Below are positions 10,548 to 22,156 of a DNA stretch of 64,000 bases, piece by piece (within the stretch, counting starts at the first letter, position 1; each line of letters starts with the position of its first letter). A model generated the notes under the pieces. That model did not search any database, was not told the DNA's origin, and saw only the letters and a list, made by a program, of their open reading frames with translations. A program made the translations under genes and the position numbers. Origin of the DNA: Sambucus nigra (taxonomy: Eukaryota; Streptophyta; Magnoliopsida; Dipsacales; Adoxaceae); NCBI GenBank assembly GCA_949130495.1, contig OX422208.1:645070023-645134022 (forward strand), written 5' to 3'.

Positions 10548-13179
10548 AATTTTTTAGAGGATTAAACTCTATTTTCACATGGGTGTTAATTCTTTACTCT
10601 CCTACTTTTCTACATGCGTACATATGCCTCCACTTGTATGTTCTCCTTAAACCTATGCTTACATGTTGTATATATATGTCATTCTTATCAGGATTTTTAT
10701 CTTTACCGTGCTCTCTTCTCATGTATATATCATCTTCTTGTCACATGTTTCACTTTTTACTCACTTGTACATGTTCATCATGTTTTACCCTATGCTCACA
10801 TGTATATATTCTCCATGTTATCTTCACACACTCACACTCGTATATAGTCTCACCTTTACTTACATGCTCCACACACGACTTGTAGATTATCCATGCTTAG
10901 CTTCACTAGCACACAACCTCACTTTTTTTCACTTTTATATATCTCCATGTTCACTTACACATCTCACACACCACTTGTAGATTATCCATGCTTAGTCTCA
11001 CTAGCACACACATTCACTTGTATATATTCACATACTTTTTCACTCACCATACTCTCATGTCACTCTCTCACCTTACACATCTCACTCACTTGTATATTCA
11101 CACCCTTTGCACCCTATCACCATGCTTTGTATAATCTTCATGCTCCATGCTGGCTTTACTTTCGTTGATTATCTCTCTTATGCTATTTATATATTATCTC
11201 TTATAGTGGCAATACGCCTTTTACTTAGCATACAAAAAAATCTCAATAAGATACCAATCAAGGCTCGTGTATGTTTTCACACTACATCACCTGAGCATGG
11301 AAAAATTGACCAAAATTTTATCCCTTATTAAGGGGTCACTTCGTGATGGGTGTCGGTCTTACGGGGCGTGATTAACCTAAGTGATATGATTCTCACCTTT
11401 CATAGGCCTCATACCTTTGACGTATATCGAATGATTCCCCCCGCATCGTACTGCTTGACCGAACTCACGATGGTAGGTATATAGTAGGAAACTCATTCTT
11501 GTACGTCGAGTATATCAAATTTACTCTCACATGTACCGTCCCCATGAGGTATATTGCGAGGCAACTCACGCACACTCAGGTATATCAAAGGGATTGTCCA
11601 CATGTACCGATGAGTGATTGCCCTTATAGGAAAGAGGTATATTATGGAAGTCATGCCAAAGGGGGGAACCCTTCCACTAACTCACCAAATTTTTAAATCT
11701 CATATAGGCCTCTACCTTAGGACACTCATATCTAGTTTCTTGATTACAATGCGAAACTCTGCTAAAATTATGGGTCGCCATATCTCCCAAATGTTCATGC
11801 CATTTCACTCATATTTAAAATAGGACCTTGTCCTTGAGCTAGGATACAAGTCAAACGGTGTCTTGCATCATATTCCCAATGTTTTCCACAGGCTCGGGTC
11901 CTGTCTAGAACCTAATAATAATAACCATTATGAGGAATTTCCTTTTTCCCTCTTTCAAAATATATCAAAAACATATCATCCCTTCTTCAAAAGTAAATAT
12001 AAAAAAAAATTACTGCTTTTTCCCCCCCAAAAGAAACAAAAATCATTTTTCCTCTCAGGTTGATCGCATACCCAAATTTTGGTCTCGATCCCTATTGCCT
12101 TTGGTCTTTTGTCAAACCATCCTGAAGCTCTACTGATTTCTCTGCTACTTCCACTGAGTTTAAGATCTACCTCCACAAGTAATGAATGGAAAATTTAGAC
12201 CAGGCTTCGAATGCTTAACCATATTGGCTCACCGCAATACCAAGACTGACAACCCAAATTTTGAACCCTCTACCCAAATTGTGCCTGTCAAAATACCCAG
12301 CATACCCACAATCTCACCCAAACCCCTCAAGGTTTTCCCATCCTTTATCCTACATCCTCCCACGAGCTTCATTGATCATGCTCTGTCACTTTTCACACGA
12401 TCCTGTAGTGTTATCTTCTCCCAATAAGGGGAGGAGGCATGGAATTATTCACACTTCTAGATCAACTTCGAAGGTTTTGGGCTGAAATTGCCCACGGAGA
12501 TAACTATTAACTATGGAAGGTTCAACATCCTATTTATGAAATCTCGAAAGTGGGCTCGAGAATCAGATAAATGGGTGGTGCCTGCAAAATAAATTAGTTT
12601 GGATGACGTGGTACATACAATGTTATATGTGTTTCACTAAAAAGGGGAGATATTATGCATCCCCGAGTTGCTCACAACCTTGAAATTCCAGAGGTGTCTG
12701 GTGCTTTCACTTCTTTACTTCCCCACTGAATGGAAAGACTTATATGACCAGGCTACGGAGGTTGTTGAGTGCATCGACTATTCTTGACAGGAGGATATCG
12801 TGGCCACAGGATGGGGTGATAATTTTGAAAGCTTAAATGGTGAATCAGAGGGCGAGGACTTCCTCTTTTGCAGATTCTCTGAACCGTGGTAAGACCCTAC
12901 TGATAAAAGGATGAAGCAAGGGATGGAGATATTTTTCTAAGATAACAACACCTGGGATGAGGAATGGAAGCATGAGGTGGAACTTATGATTGACGAGACC
13001 AAGGAAAGCACTGAAAACTCTGAGGTCAGATGAACAGAAGAGTAGTTCAACCTGCAGATAGTGGAGTTGAGTCTCTGCATGATTCGCCAAGAGCTGCCCT
13101 GTCTGACCCGTCCAAAAATATCGTCACTGTTGAAGCACCTCTCCTTAACTGGCATGCCATACCAGACTAGCTTGCTCAA
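10548..13179 (+). other. Decayed Tat leader and gag region
   Basis: Internal region of the Tat element between primer site and pol. 10590-11330 is strikingly pyrimidine-rich on the plus strand, full of CACA, TCTC and ACATG words, with a 95-bp direct duplication (TTGTAGATTATCCATGCTTA at about 10880 and again at about 10975). 11340-11700 repeats GTATAT and CATGTACCG words. From 12180 onwards short open stretches occur, but I cannot recognise a gag domain with confidence. Confidence 0.45.
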
Positions 13180-14359
13180 GCCCAGCTAAACCCTCTTATC
13201 CATCCTCTTCAAGAAATTCTTGAAGTTGTTATTATTTCTCCTATTTATGTTATCACTATAAACGAGGTCTCTTCTGATGAGGTCCTCAATGTTGTATTCC
13301 CTAAAAATGAAAGAAATGAGGATTTTGAGTATTTTGTTGTGCCTTACATTAATTGCATTGATTCTAATAAAATTTTTGATGATGATGATTTACTAAATGA
13401 ACAATTCTTATCTGATCTCAATAAGGAAAATAATAAATAACATAAACGCGTTCAAACTAATGATGATGCGACTGTTGTCATTAATATCGATTCTTTTAGC
13501 CATCTGCAAAAGATTAGGATGGGATCTACCCTCAATGGTCATGAGCGAGAGCAATTCAAAGAGCTTCTAAAATAGTTCATACACGTCTTCACATGGTCCT
13601 ATGATGACATACTCGGTATTGATCTAGAGATAGCTCAACACGAGATCCCCACATTCCTAGAGAAAACCTGCCAAACAGAAACTAAGGAAGCTCCGAACAA
13701 AATGGTCCCTCAAGGTCAAATAAGAAGTATTCAAACAATTGAATGTGGGCTTCATTTGTGTAGTTGAATAGCCTACATGGCTTGCAAATTTTATTCTCGT
13801 ATCAAAATTGGGAGGAAAAGTCTGCGTGTGCATCGACTATCGGGATCTCAATAAGGCATCCCTGAAGGATGATTACCCTTTGCCAAATATTGACATGATT
13901 GTGGACAATACGACCAGCCAGGCCCTCAAGTCAGTTGTCGGCTACTACCAAATTTAAATTCACCCTGACCACCAGGAGAAAACTGTCTTCATCACCCTAT
14001 GGGGAACTTTCTGCTACACAGTCATGCCATTTAGGTTAAAAAATGTTATGGCTACCTACCAAAGGACCATTACAACCATCCTACACGAACTCATCCATAA
14101 AAAAATCGAGGTCTATGTTGATGATATGATCATCAAGTCCAAGAATTGGGAAAGTCATATCCCTTCCTTCAAGAAATTCTTCGAATGACTACGATAGTAC
14201 CAGATGCGATTCAAACCATAGAAATGTGTATTCGGTGTCACTAAAGAATAACTCCTTAGATTTATGGTCAGTGAGAAAGGGATTGACGCAGCCCCCACAA
14301 AGCTAAAAGCCAAACTCGAGATGCCACCACCCTGGACGGAGAAAGAAGTACGAGGATTC
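13180..14359 (+). pseudogene. Tat/Ogre gypsy polyprotein: protease linker and reverse transcriptase
   Basis: Fragmented frames spell the region just before reverse transcriptase (FTWSYDDILGIDLEIAQHEI at about 13590-13650) and then the polymerase: VCVCIDYRDLNKASLKDDYP (about 13810-13880), TVMPFRLKNVMATYQRT (about 14020-14075) and the catalytic box YVDDMIIKSK (about 14113-14140). The preceding FxDGYSGYNQI box is shortened to VVGYYQI, so its aspartate is gone. Several in-frame stops and frameshifts make it inactive. The frame ends at ...KEVRGF, where the Sirevirus-like element is inserted, and resumes at 21732. The wording of the motifs (NKASxKDDxP, TYQRxxTxxxH) places it in the Tat lineage and not among the chromoviruses. 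Confidence 0.85.
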
Positions 14360-16260
14360 TGATGAAATAGAGATGCGGAAGCGTAAAGGTGATGGTTCAA
14401 TTTAAAAACAAATTTTAATTTCGATTTCAAATTAAAATTAAACCCAAGTGAAAATTAATTAAACACACACACTTATGTTAATTTCATTTAAACCAATTAG
14501 GATAAACAGTTTTGAACGAAATGCTTGAATGAAATAAACAATTACTCAAATTTAATTAGCACCCAATTAAATTAAGTGTGACAATTAAAACCATTTTTAT
14601 CTTGAATTATCCTAAGCATGAGTTCTAAGTCATTATGCAAGATAAAAATAAATCAATCACACTACGTCGCGATGTACGAGGAAAAACCCACAACGGAAAA
14701 CAACCTCGGACGGCCCTAGCCACAAATCCACTAAGTACAGAATTTACAAATACAAGACAGAAAGGCTTACAACACACGACTCGATCCCTCTCAAGCCCCG
14801 ACGCTTCTTCTTGTAGATACCTCTTCCTAGCGAATAACCACGGAGCTCCACCGCGGTCACGGAGTCCACCGATCGGACTATGTATGGTCACCGTCACCCG
14901 AACAAGGAGCCTTTCTCCAAGTGGGTAATGCTGTAACAAATAACTTCTTCTTTCTTTGATGGATGTAGAAGCAAAACCAAAAACTTCTCTTTGAACGGAA
15001 GAGATGAACCCGGTGCCACACTTCAAGCAAGATATATGAATATGGGAACTTGGAAGAAAACTAATTTGGGTGTAAACTAGAGTGGTGTATATTTTTCTCT
15101 TTGATAAAAACTCACTCAAAACATGATCTTTTTCCCTATTTGATTTTACTCTCAAAAAACTCTCTAGGAGTTAGTAGGAAATGAAAAATATTGATAATCA
15201 AAAGTAATTCCCGTACATTAATATTCAACAAAAAGTAGTGGGGTAAAACCAAGTGGGAAAGTGGGCAAAACTGCTTAAAACTGCCAAAAACCTATTCCCG
15301 CCAAATCTCGTTCGAACGACATTCTCGTTCGAACGAGTCTTCTAACGAAGTTCCAGTATGAACTTGTTAGAAATCTCGTTAGAACGACCATCTTGTTCGA
15401 ACGACATTTCGAACGAAGTTCCAGTATGCCATAATGGGAAGTCGTTGGCAATCTCGTTCGAATGACACTTCGAATGAACTCACAGAATGTTCAAAAATTC
15501 TTTTTAAGCCCATAAACTTTTATATACTTTATATATAAGTTTTAATAGAAACCATTCTGAAAACAAAATGCAGTTTTAAAAACCTAACACCCAATATAAA
15601 CTGTTCCAAGCTCCTATATATATATGTAATGCATTCATACCTTGGGAGCATGGAACCACTGTTGATGACGTTGAAAAGAGGCACAAAAACCACGACATTT
15701 TGATGAAGCTTTATACACTTGGCCGCTACGTCTTCAACAAACACATCATAGGCTTGAAAGATGATCAATATACTCTATCCTATGACTCAAACGTTTTTGT
15801 TAGGTTTTGAGACAAAACTACTAAGGATTCGATTGGAAATTTGTGTCCTTACAAATCTCCCCCTTTGGCTATTCCGGGACAAAAACTATACAAAAATCCT
15901 AAAGGGCCGTCAAGCTCTACTAGACTAATAAAAAGTCCCACCCAAAATAAAATTACAATGCTTGACACAAACAACCCAAAGGATCACAATCTTTGCCGGT
16001 GAAAGTTGCCACTTATAATATGATTCCTGCACACTTAAGCAAACTATCAAATGCATAGGAAATATCAAAATATTAAATGCAATTAAATAGTTACTCCCCC
16101 TAAATTAATTATCCCCTTTATCAAACAAAGTACCTACTTAGAAAGACGTCTCCCCCTAAGATAAATTTCCCCCAAACAAAGATATGATAATAATAAGATA
16201 AATCTCCCCCAAACAAAGATATGATAATAATAGGATTAGATACCATTTCTCCCCCTATCA
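14360..16260 (-). repeat. 3' LTR of the Sirevirus-like element
   Basis: Pairs with 19792-21726. It lacks about 35 bp of one palindrome-containing unit present in the partner near 20890-20930. Open frames inside it (for example 14635-14928 and 14625-15155) recur in the partner LTR and are incidental. Confidence 0.92.
15308..15480. promoter_or_regulatory. Cluster of TCGTTCGAACGA palindromes (3' LTR)
   Basis: The 12-bp palindrome TCGTTCGAACGA occurs at 15308 and 15325, and variants (TTGTTCGAACGA, TTCGAACGAA, TCGTTAGAACGA, TCGTTCGAATGA) recur to 15480. Several variants differ by CG to TG/CA changes, as expected from methylated-CpG decay. Such a cluster in the LTR is a plausible regulatory core. 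Confidence 0.8.
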
Positions 16261-16274
16261 TTCTCCCCCTTTTT
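16093..16274 (-). promoter_or_regulatory. Polypurine tract with upstream repeats of the same motif
   Basis: The true tract is 16261-16274 (minus strand AAAAAGGGGGAGAA). Beyond it, the start of the LTR repeats GGGGGAGA or GGGGGAAA five more times (near 16094, 16150, 16168, 16204, 16249), partly through a 37-bp tandem duplication (AAGATAAAT... units starting at 16158 and 16195). The same arrangement is present in the other LTR (21560-21726). Confidence 0.75.
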
Positions 16275-17795
16275 GTTCAGGAATAGACAGAGGCGTAAAG
16301 AAGCAAAAATGTAATTGTGCATTAATGCATGTGGGCAACAAAATTATAAATAATCCAACAAATAACAACTTAGACCAACTAGGATGCAATAAAATGATAC
16401 CGATATGATATATAAATTATGGAGCATATGATATCAACAAAGAATGCAATAAGATGGATACCAAGTATGAATTAAAGCATATATGGATTAGAAATCAAGA
16501 CAAAGACTAAACAAAAATATCAAATATATGTATACATAATATATGTCAAAGAGACTCAAGTACACATATATAGATATAAACACACAAATGACACACACAA
16601 AATATAATAGGAGTCTTTCACACTCGTATGGCAAAAATGCGTCATATGGAAACGGAAGTGTTGGGGTGTGAACCAGTAACGATTAAATTTAGACCCTATC
16701 ATTTAAAACATGTTCACGGAGTTCTCAATTGATTGCAAACTTCATCACATTTGAATATAACCTCATGTGACAATATAAATTGAACTCAATGAACAAACAC
16801 ACACAATGCATACAAGCCTAGCATATTGATGATTCTACAAACCAATAGAGTCATGACATGAAATACGCAACTAGGATAAACGGATATTGTGGAAACCGTT
16901 TATATGCCATCCAATCTCCCTCAATAAGCATTTATATTGACTTTGAATGAGTATATCAATCAAACATAGGCCTTGGCAATTATTTTTCTTTTTAATGCCA
17001 TATTTTCTGTTTTTAGGCCTTTGGACCACGTATTTCTTTTAGGTCCATTTAAAACGGTGGCTTACAATCGCAAAGGATCACTAAGTCCTTTCGGAGCCCT
17101 TTCCCGGGCACATTTTATTTATCATGTTTTCATTTTTCACACAAATCTCACGTGCAACGGATTTTGACATGCACTAGTCCTCCTAAGTCACAATTATGTA
17201 GATGACAAGATTGGAAGGAGAACATCTCACATAGCTCAAATATACATATGAAGTTAAAATTTCAAAAGAGCTTGTGCATGTGTGAATAAAGGCATATAAA
17301 AGTAGAATCCATTAGATCAATACAAAATCCAACTACTCCATAAAAAATATGGTAAAGAACATTTTAAGGATTGACAATCTAAACCAAAAGTTCTAGCCAC
17401 TTGAGAGCGTTAAAAGAGGGATTCAAACACAAGTTTATGCCACTTAAAGTGTGTCAAACCAAAATACACACAAAATAAAATCTTTTTGAGTTTTTTGACA
17501 TTTTTAACCAAAAATAAGAATATATACTTAAAAGGATAAACAAAAAAAATCATTTGTATTTTTCATTAAGCTTAAATGAAACAAATAAAAACACAAATGT
17601 GAAGCAAAAATCTTATTGTATTTTCATTTAATGCAAACAAGATGAAGAAATAAAATACAAAAGATAAACAAAAATCATATTTCTAGCATGAGATATGTGA
17701 TTAAGCAATGACCAGAAAATGATTAAACAAGCATACATTTAGCATGTGAATATAGCATGAAGTACAAAAGCTAAAGTATGCAAACACTAACACAT
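16275..17795. other. Interior of the Sirevirus-like element without pol
   Basis: About 1.5 kb between the end of the gag-related frames and the purine tract. Where the integrase, reverse transcriptase and RNase H of a full copia element would begin, only AT-rich sequence with scattered stops is present. None of the expected boxes (HHCC, DD35E, YVDD) could be read on the minus strand. Confidence 0.7.
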
Positions 17796-18768
17796 TCATC
17801 CTTTAGATTTAGCAAGGGAGGAAGCATGTGAAAGTACATGAGAATCAAAAACCCTATTTTGCAAGGCAACCAAGTCGGATTTCCTAACCCAAATTAATGA
17901 AGAATGACTATCTTGGGGTGTAGGAATTTTAAATACATTGGTTGCTTTACGTTGGGATTTTCTAGGAATTCGTTTAAGATCAAAACAAAATTTTCTAAGA
18001 TGACCTTTTCGACCACAATGTGTACAAGTGAAGACATGTCGAAAAGATTTACTTACGGAGTGATCTCTAAAAGTTTTCCTAGTAGATTCTCCAAAAACGT
18101 TGGTTTTGGCTTTATGAGTAGATTCATTACAAGTATTGAAGCCTAAACCACACATGTCATTTTTAATTTGGACCGTTCCTAAGATTTTATCTAATTTTTT
18201 CGAACGACACTCCAAATCAATTTGACATTACTAGAGTCTTTTAATTTATTTTGCAATTCTAAAATGTTAGACTCTAATAACACATTTCGCTCTTCAAAAG
18301 CAAGAAGCTCCTTTTTCAAGGATTCTATTAAACCTCTAAGGCTATCTCTCTCGCCTTTTATATATTCAAGCTTCTCTAGAATAGCTTCTCTCGTGTCCTA
18401 AGGTCTTCTACCAACATACTATCATCAATGACCTTGACACGCTCTTTTAAACTAGCTTCTAACTTCAAATTAGCTCTTTTCAATTTAATAGATTCTTTAT
18501 AAAGTTCTTGAAAAGCATTTTGAAGTTCACTCACATTAACCTCTTCTTCATTTTCACTCTATCTTTCTTCTCCACTCTCACTATCATAAAAAACAAGAGA
18601 ATCATAAACAATGACCTTGGAAGTGTCATGTGTTAACGTTTCATCAATCGATGAGTTCTCACTTTCACTCACATGACTAGCCATAGAAGCCACAAAATTA
18701 GGCTTAGTGGGGGAATCGGGTCCCTCTTCCTTATCACTATCACTAAGGGTTGCATTATATGCAATGGG
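17796..18768 (-). pseudogene. C-terminal part of Sirevirus-like gag, broken
   Basis: Continues the gag of 18769-19734 past a TGA stop: an acidic serine-rich segment (LSDSDKEEG), a coiled-coil-like stretch (ELYKESIKLKRANLKLEASL, about 18430-18520), another stop near 18560 and a frameshift before 18215. It then reads KLDKILGTVQ, GLGF and a second zinc knuckle, CTHCGRKGHLRKFC (C-x2-C-x4-H-x4-C), followed by IWVRKSDL. That order (first knuckle, acidic and coiled region, second knuckle, IWVxK) is typical of long Sirevirus gag proteins. The last uninterrupted piece is 17796-18215. Breaks mean no full protein can be made. Confidence 0.75.
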
Positions 18769-19734
18769 TCATTTACCCTCTTTCCTTAGTTTAGTGGGGC
18801 ACTCAGAAGCCCTATGGCCATAACCCTCACAACCAAAACACCTATTAGACTCGTCCCTATTTAAATTTTCATTAATAGGTTTAGGGATTTTCTCGGCTTT
18901 GTCATACTTAGAAGTTTCAAATTTCTTAAAGTCATTTTTAAATTTATCTTTGTTAAATTTAAGAAATTTTCTAAATTTTCGAGCAAACAAAGCCATGTCT
19001 TCCGAGTCACTATCACTCTCGCTCTCTACTACTTGTTTGACCTCTTTTCGGGCTTTTAAAGCAATGCCCTTTTCAATTTTCTTTTCGGTTTTAGAGGGAA
19101 ACATGTCTAGTTCATAGGTTTGTAAATCACCTACGAGCTCTTCTAATTTCATAGAGGCTAAAGTTGGTAAAGAATTTAAAACGGTCACTTTTGGAATAAA
19201 TCTATCGGGTAGGGACCTTAAAATTTTCTTTACAACTCGGTTGTCGGGTATTTTCTCACCCAAGTTAAAAGACGAATTAACAATATCTGAAAGTCTAGCA
19301 TAAAATTCATCAAAAGTTTCATTATCGTTCATTTTGATGGTTTCAAATTGAGTGGTGAGGTTTTGGAGTTTAGAAGTCTTAACGACACTAGTTCCTTTAT
19401 GAGTTAGTTGTAAAATATCCCAAGCTTCTTTAGCGGTTTCACACGTCATAATACGTCGAAATTCATCCGGTGTGACCGCGCTAAACAAGGCATTTAAACC
19501 TCGGGAATTAAAATTAGAAAGTTTAAACACATTCTCAGTCCATCTATCGACCGGTTTGGGAACACGTTCATTTTCAACTAAATGAGTTGGTGGAGACCAC
19601 CCGTTAACTAACGATAACCAAACCCTCTCGTCGATAGATTTTAGTGCTGATTTCATACACGCTTTCCAATATGCGTAATTAGAACCATCGAAAATAGGAA
19701 ATTTTGAAAATGGGAAAAATTCCATTTTAGCCAA
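18769..19734 (-). CDS. Copia gag (UBN2-type capsid with zinc knuckle)
   Basis: A clean 321-residue frame starting 42 bases after the primer site. It opens with FPIFDGSNYAYWKACM, the usual DUF4219-like start of plant copia gag. A UBN2-type capsid domain follows at about residues 60-205 (RIMTCETAKEAWDILQLTH, LTTQFETIKM, ILRSLPDRF, ELVGDLQTYEL), then a basic and acidic linker. A CCHC zinc knuckle lies at 299-312 (C-x2-C-x4-H-x4-C, CFGCEGYGHRASEC). Gag packages the element's RNA into virus-like particles in the cytoplasm. The true protein probably extended beyond the TGA at 18769, since gag-like sequence continues in the same frame, so this is likely a truncated form. The ATG is well placed and is the natural start. 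Confidence 0.85.
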   Translation of the reverse strand: MAKMEFFPFSKFPIFDGSNYAYWKACMKSALKSIDERVWLSLVNGWSPPTHLVENERVPKPVDRWTENVFKLSNFNSRGLNALFSAVTPDEFRRIMTCETAKEAWDILQLTHKGTSVVKTSKLQNLTTQFETIKMNDNETFDEFYARLSDIVNSSFNLGEKIPDNRVVKKILRSLPDRFIPKVTVLNSLPTLASMKLEELVGDLQTYELDMFPSKTEKKIEKGIALKARKEVKQVVESESDSDSEDMALFARKFRKFLKFNKDKFKNDFKKFETSKYDKAEKIPKPINENLNRDESNRCFGCEGYGHRASECPTKLRKEGK

Positions 19735-19775
19735 AAATAGTTAAAAGATCTTTAACGAAGTAAATTATCGTTTTT

Positions 19776-19791
19776 GGCTCTGATACCAATT
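19776..19791 (-). promoter_or_regulatory. Primer-binding site of the Sirevirus-like element
   Basis: The minus strand reads TTGGTATCAGAGCC directly inside the 5' LTR. This is the classical site for initiator-Met tRNA in plant copia elements. Confidence 0.92.
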
Positions 19792-21726
19792 TGATGAAAT
19801 AGAGATGCGGAAGCGTAAAGGTGATGGTTCATCTTAAAAACGAATTTTAATTTCAATTTCAAATTAAAATTAAACCCAAGTGAAAATTAATTAAACACGC
19901 ACACTTATGTTAATTTCACTTAAACCGATTAGGATAAACAGTTTTGAACGAAATGCTTGAATTAAATAAACAATTACTCAAATTTAATTAGCACCCAATT
20001 AAATTTAGTGTGACAATTAAAACCATTTTTATCCTGAATTATCCTAAGCATAAGTTCTAAGTCATTATGCAAGATAAAAATAAATCAATCACACTACGCC
20101 GCGATGTACGAGGAAAAACCCACAACGGAAAACAACCTTGGACGGCCCTAGCCACAAATCCACTTAGTACGAAATTTACAAATACAAGACAGAAAGGCTT
20201 ACAACACACGACTCGATCCCTCTCAAGCCCCGACGCTTCTTCTTGTAGATACCTCTTCCTAGAGGATAACCACGGAGCTCCACCGCGGTCTCATAGTCCA
20301 CCGATCGGACTTTGTATGGTCACCATCACCCGAACAAGGAGCCTTTCTCCAAGTGGGTAATGTTGCAACAAACAACTTCTTCTTTCTTTGATGGATGTAG
20401 AAGCAAAATAAAAAACTTCTCTTTGAACGGAAGAGATGAACCCGGTGCCACACTTCAAGCAAGATGTATGAATATGGGAACTTGGAAGAAAACTAATTTG
20501 GGTGTAAACTAGAGTGGTGTATATTTTTCTCTTTGATAAAAACTCACTCAAAACATGATCTTTTCCCTATTTGATTTTACTCTTAAAACACTCTCTAGGA
20601 GTTAGTAGGATATGAAAAAGATTGATAATCAAAAGTGATTCCCGCACATTAATATTCAGCAAAAAGTAGTGGGGTAAAACCAAGTGGGAAAGTGGGCAAA
20701 AACTGCCAAAAACCTATTCCCGCCAAATCTCGTTCGAACGACATTCTCGTTCGAACGAGTCTTCTAACGAAGTTCCCGTATGAACTCGTTAGAAGCTCAT
20801 TAGAAATCTCGTTAGAACGACCATCTCGTTCGAACGACATTTCGAACGAAGTTCCAGTATGCCATAATGGGAAGTCATTGGCAATCTCGTTCGAACGACT
20901 TGTGGTTTGAACGACAATCTCGTTCGAACGACACTTCGAACGAACTCACAGAATGTTCAAAAATTCTCTTTAAGCCCATAAACTTTTATATACTTTATAT
21001 ATAAGTTTTAATAGAAACCATTCTGAAAACAAAACGCAGTTTTAAAAACCTAACACCCAATATAAACTGTTCCAAGCTCCTATATATATATATGTAATGC
21101 ATTCATACCTTGGGAGCATGGAACCACTGTTGATGACGTTGAAACGAGGCACATAAACCACGGCATTTTGATGAAGCTTTATACACTTGGCCGCTACATC
21201 TTCAACAAACACATCATAGGCTTGAAAGATGATCAATATACTCTATCCTATGACTCAAACGTTTTTGTCCGGAATTGAGCCAAAACTACAAAGGATTCAA
21301 TTGGAAATTTGTTTCCTTACAAATCTCCCCCTTTGGCTATTCCGGGACAAAAACTATACAAAAATCCTAAAGGGCCGTCAAGCTCTACTAGACTAATAAA
21401 AAGTCCCACCCAAAATAAAATTACAATGCTTGACACAAACAACCCAAAGGATCACAATCTTTGCCGGTGAAAGTTGTCACTTATAATGATTCCTGCACAC
21501 TTAAGCAAACTATCAAACGCATAGGGAATATCAAAATATTAAATGCAATTAAATAATTACTCCCCCTAATTTAATTATCCCCTTTATCAAACAAAGTACC
21601 TACTTAGAAAGACGTCTCCCCCTAAGATAAATTTCCCCCAAACAAAGATATGATAATAATAAGATAAATCTCCCCCAAACAAAGATATGATAATAATAGG
21701 ATTAGATACCATTTCTCCCCCTATCA
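19792..21726 (-). repeat. 5' LTR of the Sirevirus-like element
   Basis: Begins TGATGAAATAG and ends CCCCTATCA on the plus strand, the same as the partner at 14360. It should hold the promoter. The palindrome cluster lies at 20729-20946. Confidence 0.92.
20729..20946. promoter_or_regulatory. Cluster of TCGTTCGAACGA palindromes (5' LTR)
   Basis: The same motif family as in the 3' LTR, with more intact copies and one extra unit near 20890-20930. Confidence 0.8.
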
Positions 21727-21731
21727 GATTC

Positions 21732-22156
21732 TTGTGTAAGCTACAATACATCAGTCGGTTCATCAGCTAACTAACCTTTATCTGCGAGCCCATTTTCAAA
21801 CTTCTCCGAAAGGAATCAACCAAAGTTTGGAATGAGGTGTGCTAAGAAGCCTTTGATCAGATTAAATTGTACCTCACCCAACCTTCGGTGCTCATGCCTC
21901 TTTAACCAAGTCTTTCACTACTCCTATACTTGACTTTCACTAATACTGCGGCAGGGGAATTGCTAGCCAAATACATTTAGGAATCTCGTCAAGAAGGAGC
22001 GATCTAGTACATTAGTCGAAAGCTAGCTGGGTACGGAGTCAACTATAGTGCCTTGGAAAATGCATGTGTCGCCCTAGCCTGGATCACACAGAAACTACGA
22101 CACTATATGCTTGCATTCCCCATTAAACTAGTATCCCAAATAGATCCCATAAAACA
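21732..22156 (+). pseudogene. Tat/Ogre gypsy RNase H region, right-hand half of the split pol
   Basis: Resumes the pol frame interrupted at 14359. The joining segment reads LCKLQYISRFIS, matching the GxLQYISRFIS connection that follows EVRGF in Tat elements. Further on are RNase H landmarks: YISRKLAGYGVNYSALE (about 22010-22060), LAWITQKLRHYMLAFP (about 22075-22125) and QIDPIKH at the end. In-frame stops occur near 21840, 21900 and 21980. After IKH the similarity stops abruptly at about 22156, so integrase and the 3' LTR are missing. RNase H would remove RNA from RNA-DNA hybrids during reverse transcription. Confidence 0.85.

Larger units (their letters stand above)
14360..21726 (-). mobile_element. 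Non-autonomous Sirevirus-like copia element, 7367 bp
   Basis: A complete insertion. The flanks carry a perfect 5-bp target duplication, GATTC (14355-14359 and 21727-21731), inside the Tat pol gene. The element begins TG and ends CA. LTRs of 1901 and 1935 bp (14360-16260, 19792-21726) flank 3531 bp of interior. The primer site (minus strand TTGGTATCAGAGCC) follows the right LTR and a purine tract (GGGGGAGAA) precedes the left LTR, so transcription runs right to left. The interior encodes only gag and a second zinc-knuckle segment. I see no integrase, reverse transcriptase or RNase H. Gag wording and repeated GGGGGAG purine tracts resemble Sireviruses. It must have moved using enzymes from a full-length relative. 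LTRs differ by a few percent by eye plus small indels. Confidence 0.9.

Noticed and set aside
10111..10885. Overlapping frames of 155 and 162 codons around the Tat primer site
   Set aside because: They cross the LTR end and primer site in both directions, which no real gene of the element does.
14625..15155. Open frames of 97 and 176 codons within the copia LTR, repeated at 20067-20360 and nearby
   Set aside because: They lie in LTR sequence on both strands, are present in both LTRs only because the LTRs are copies, and match no protein family.
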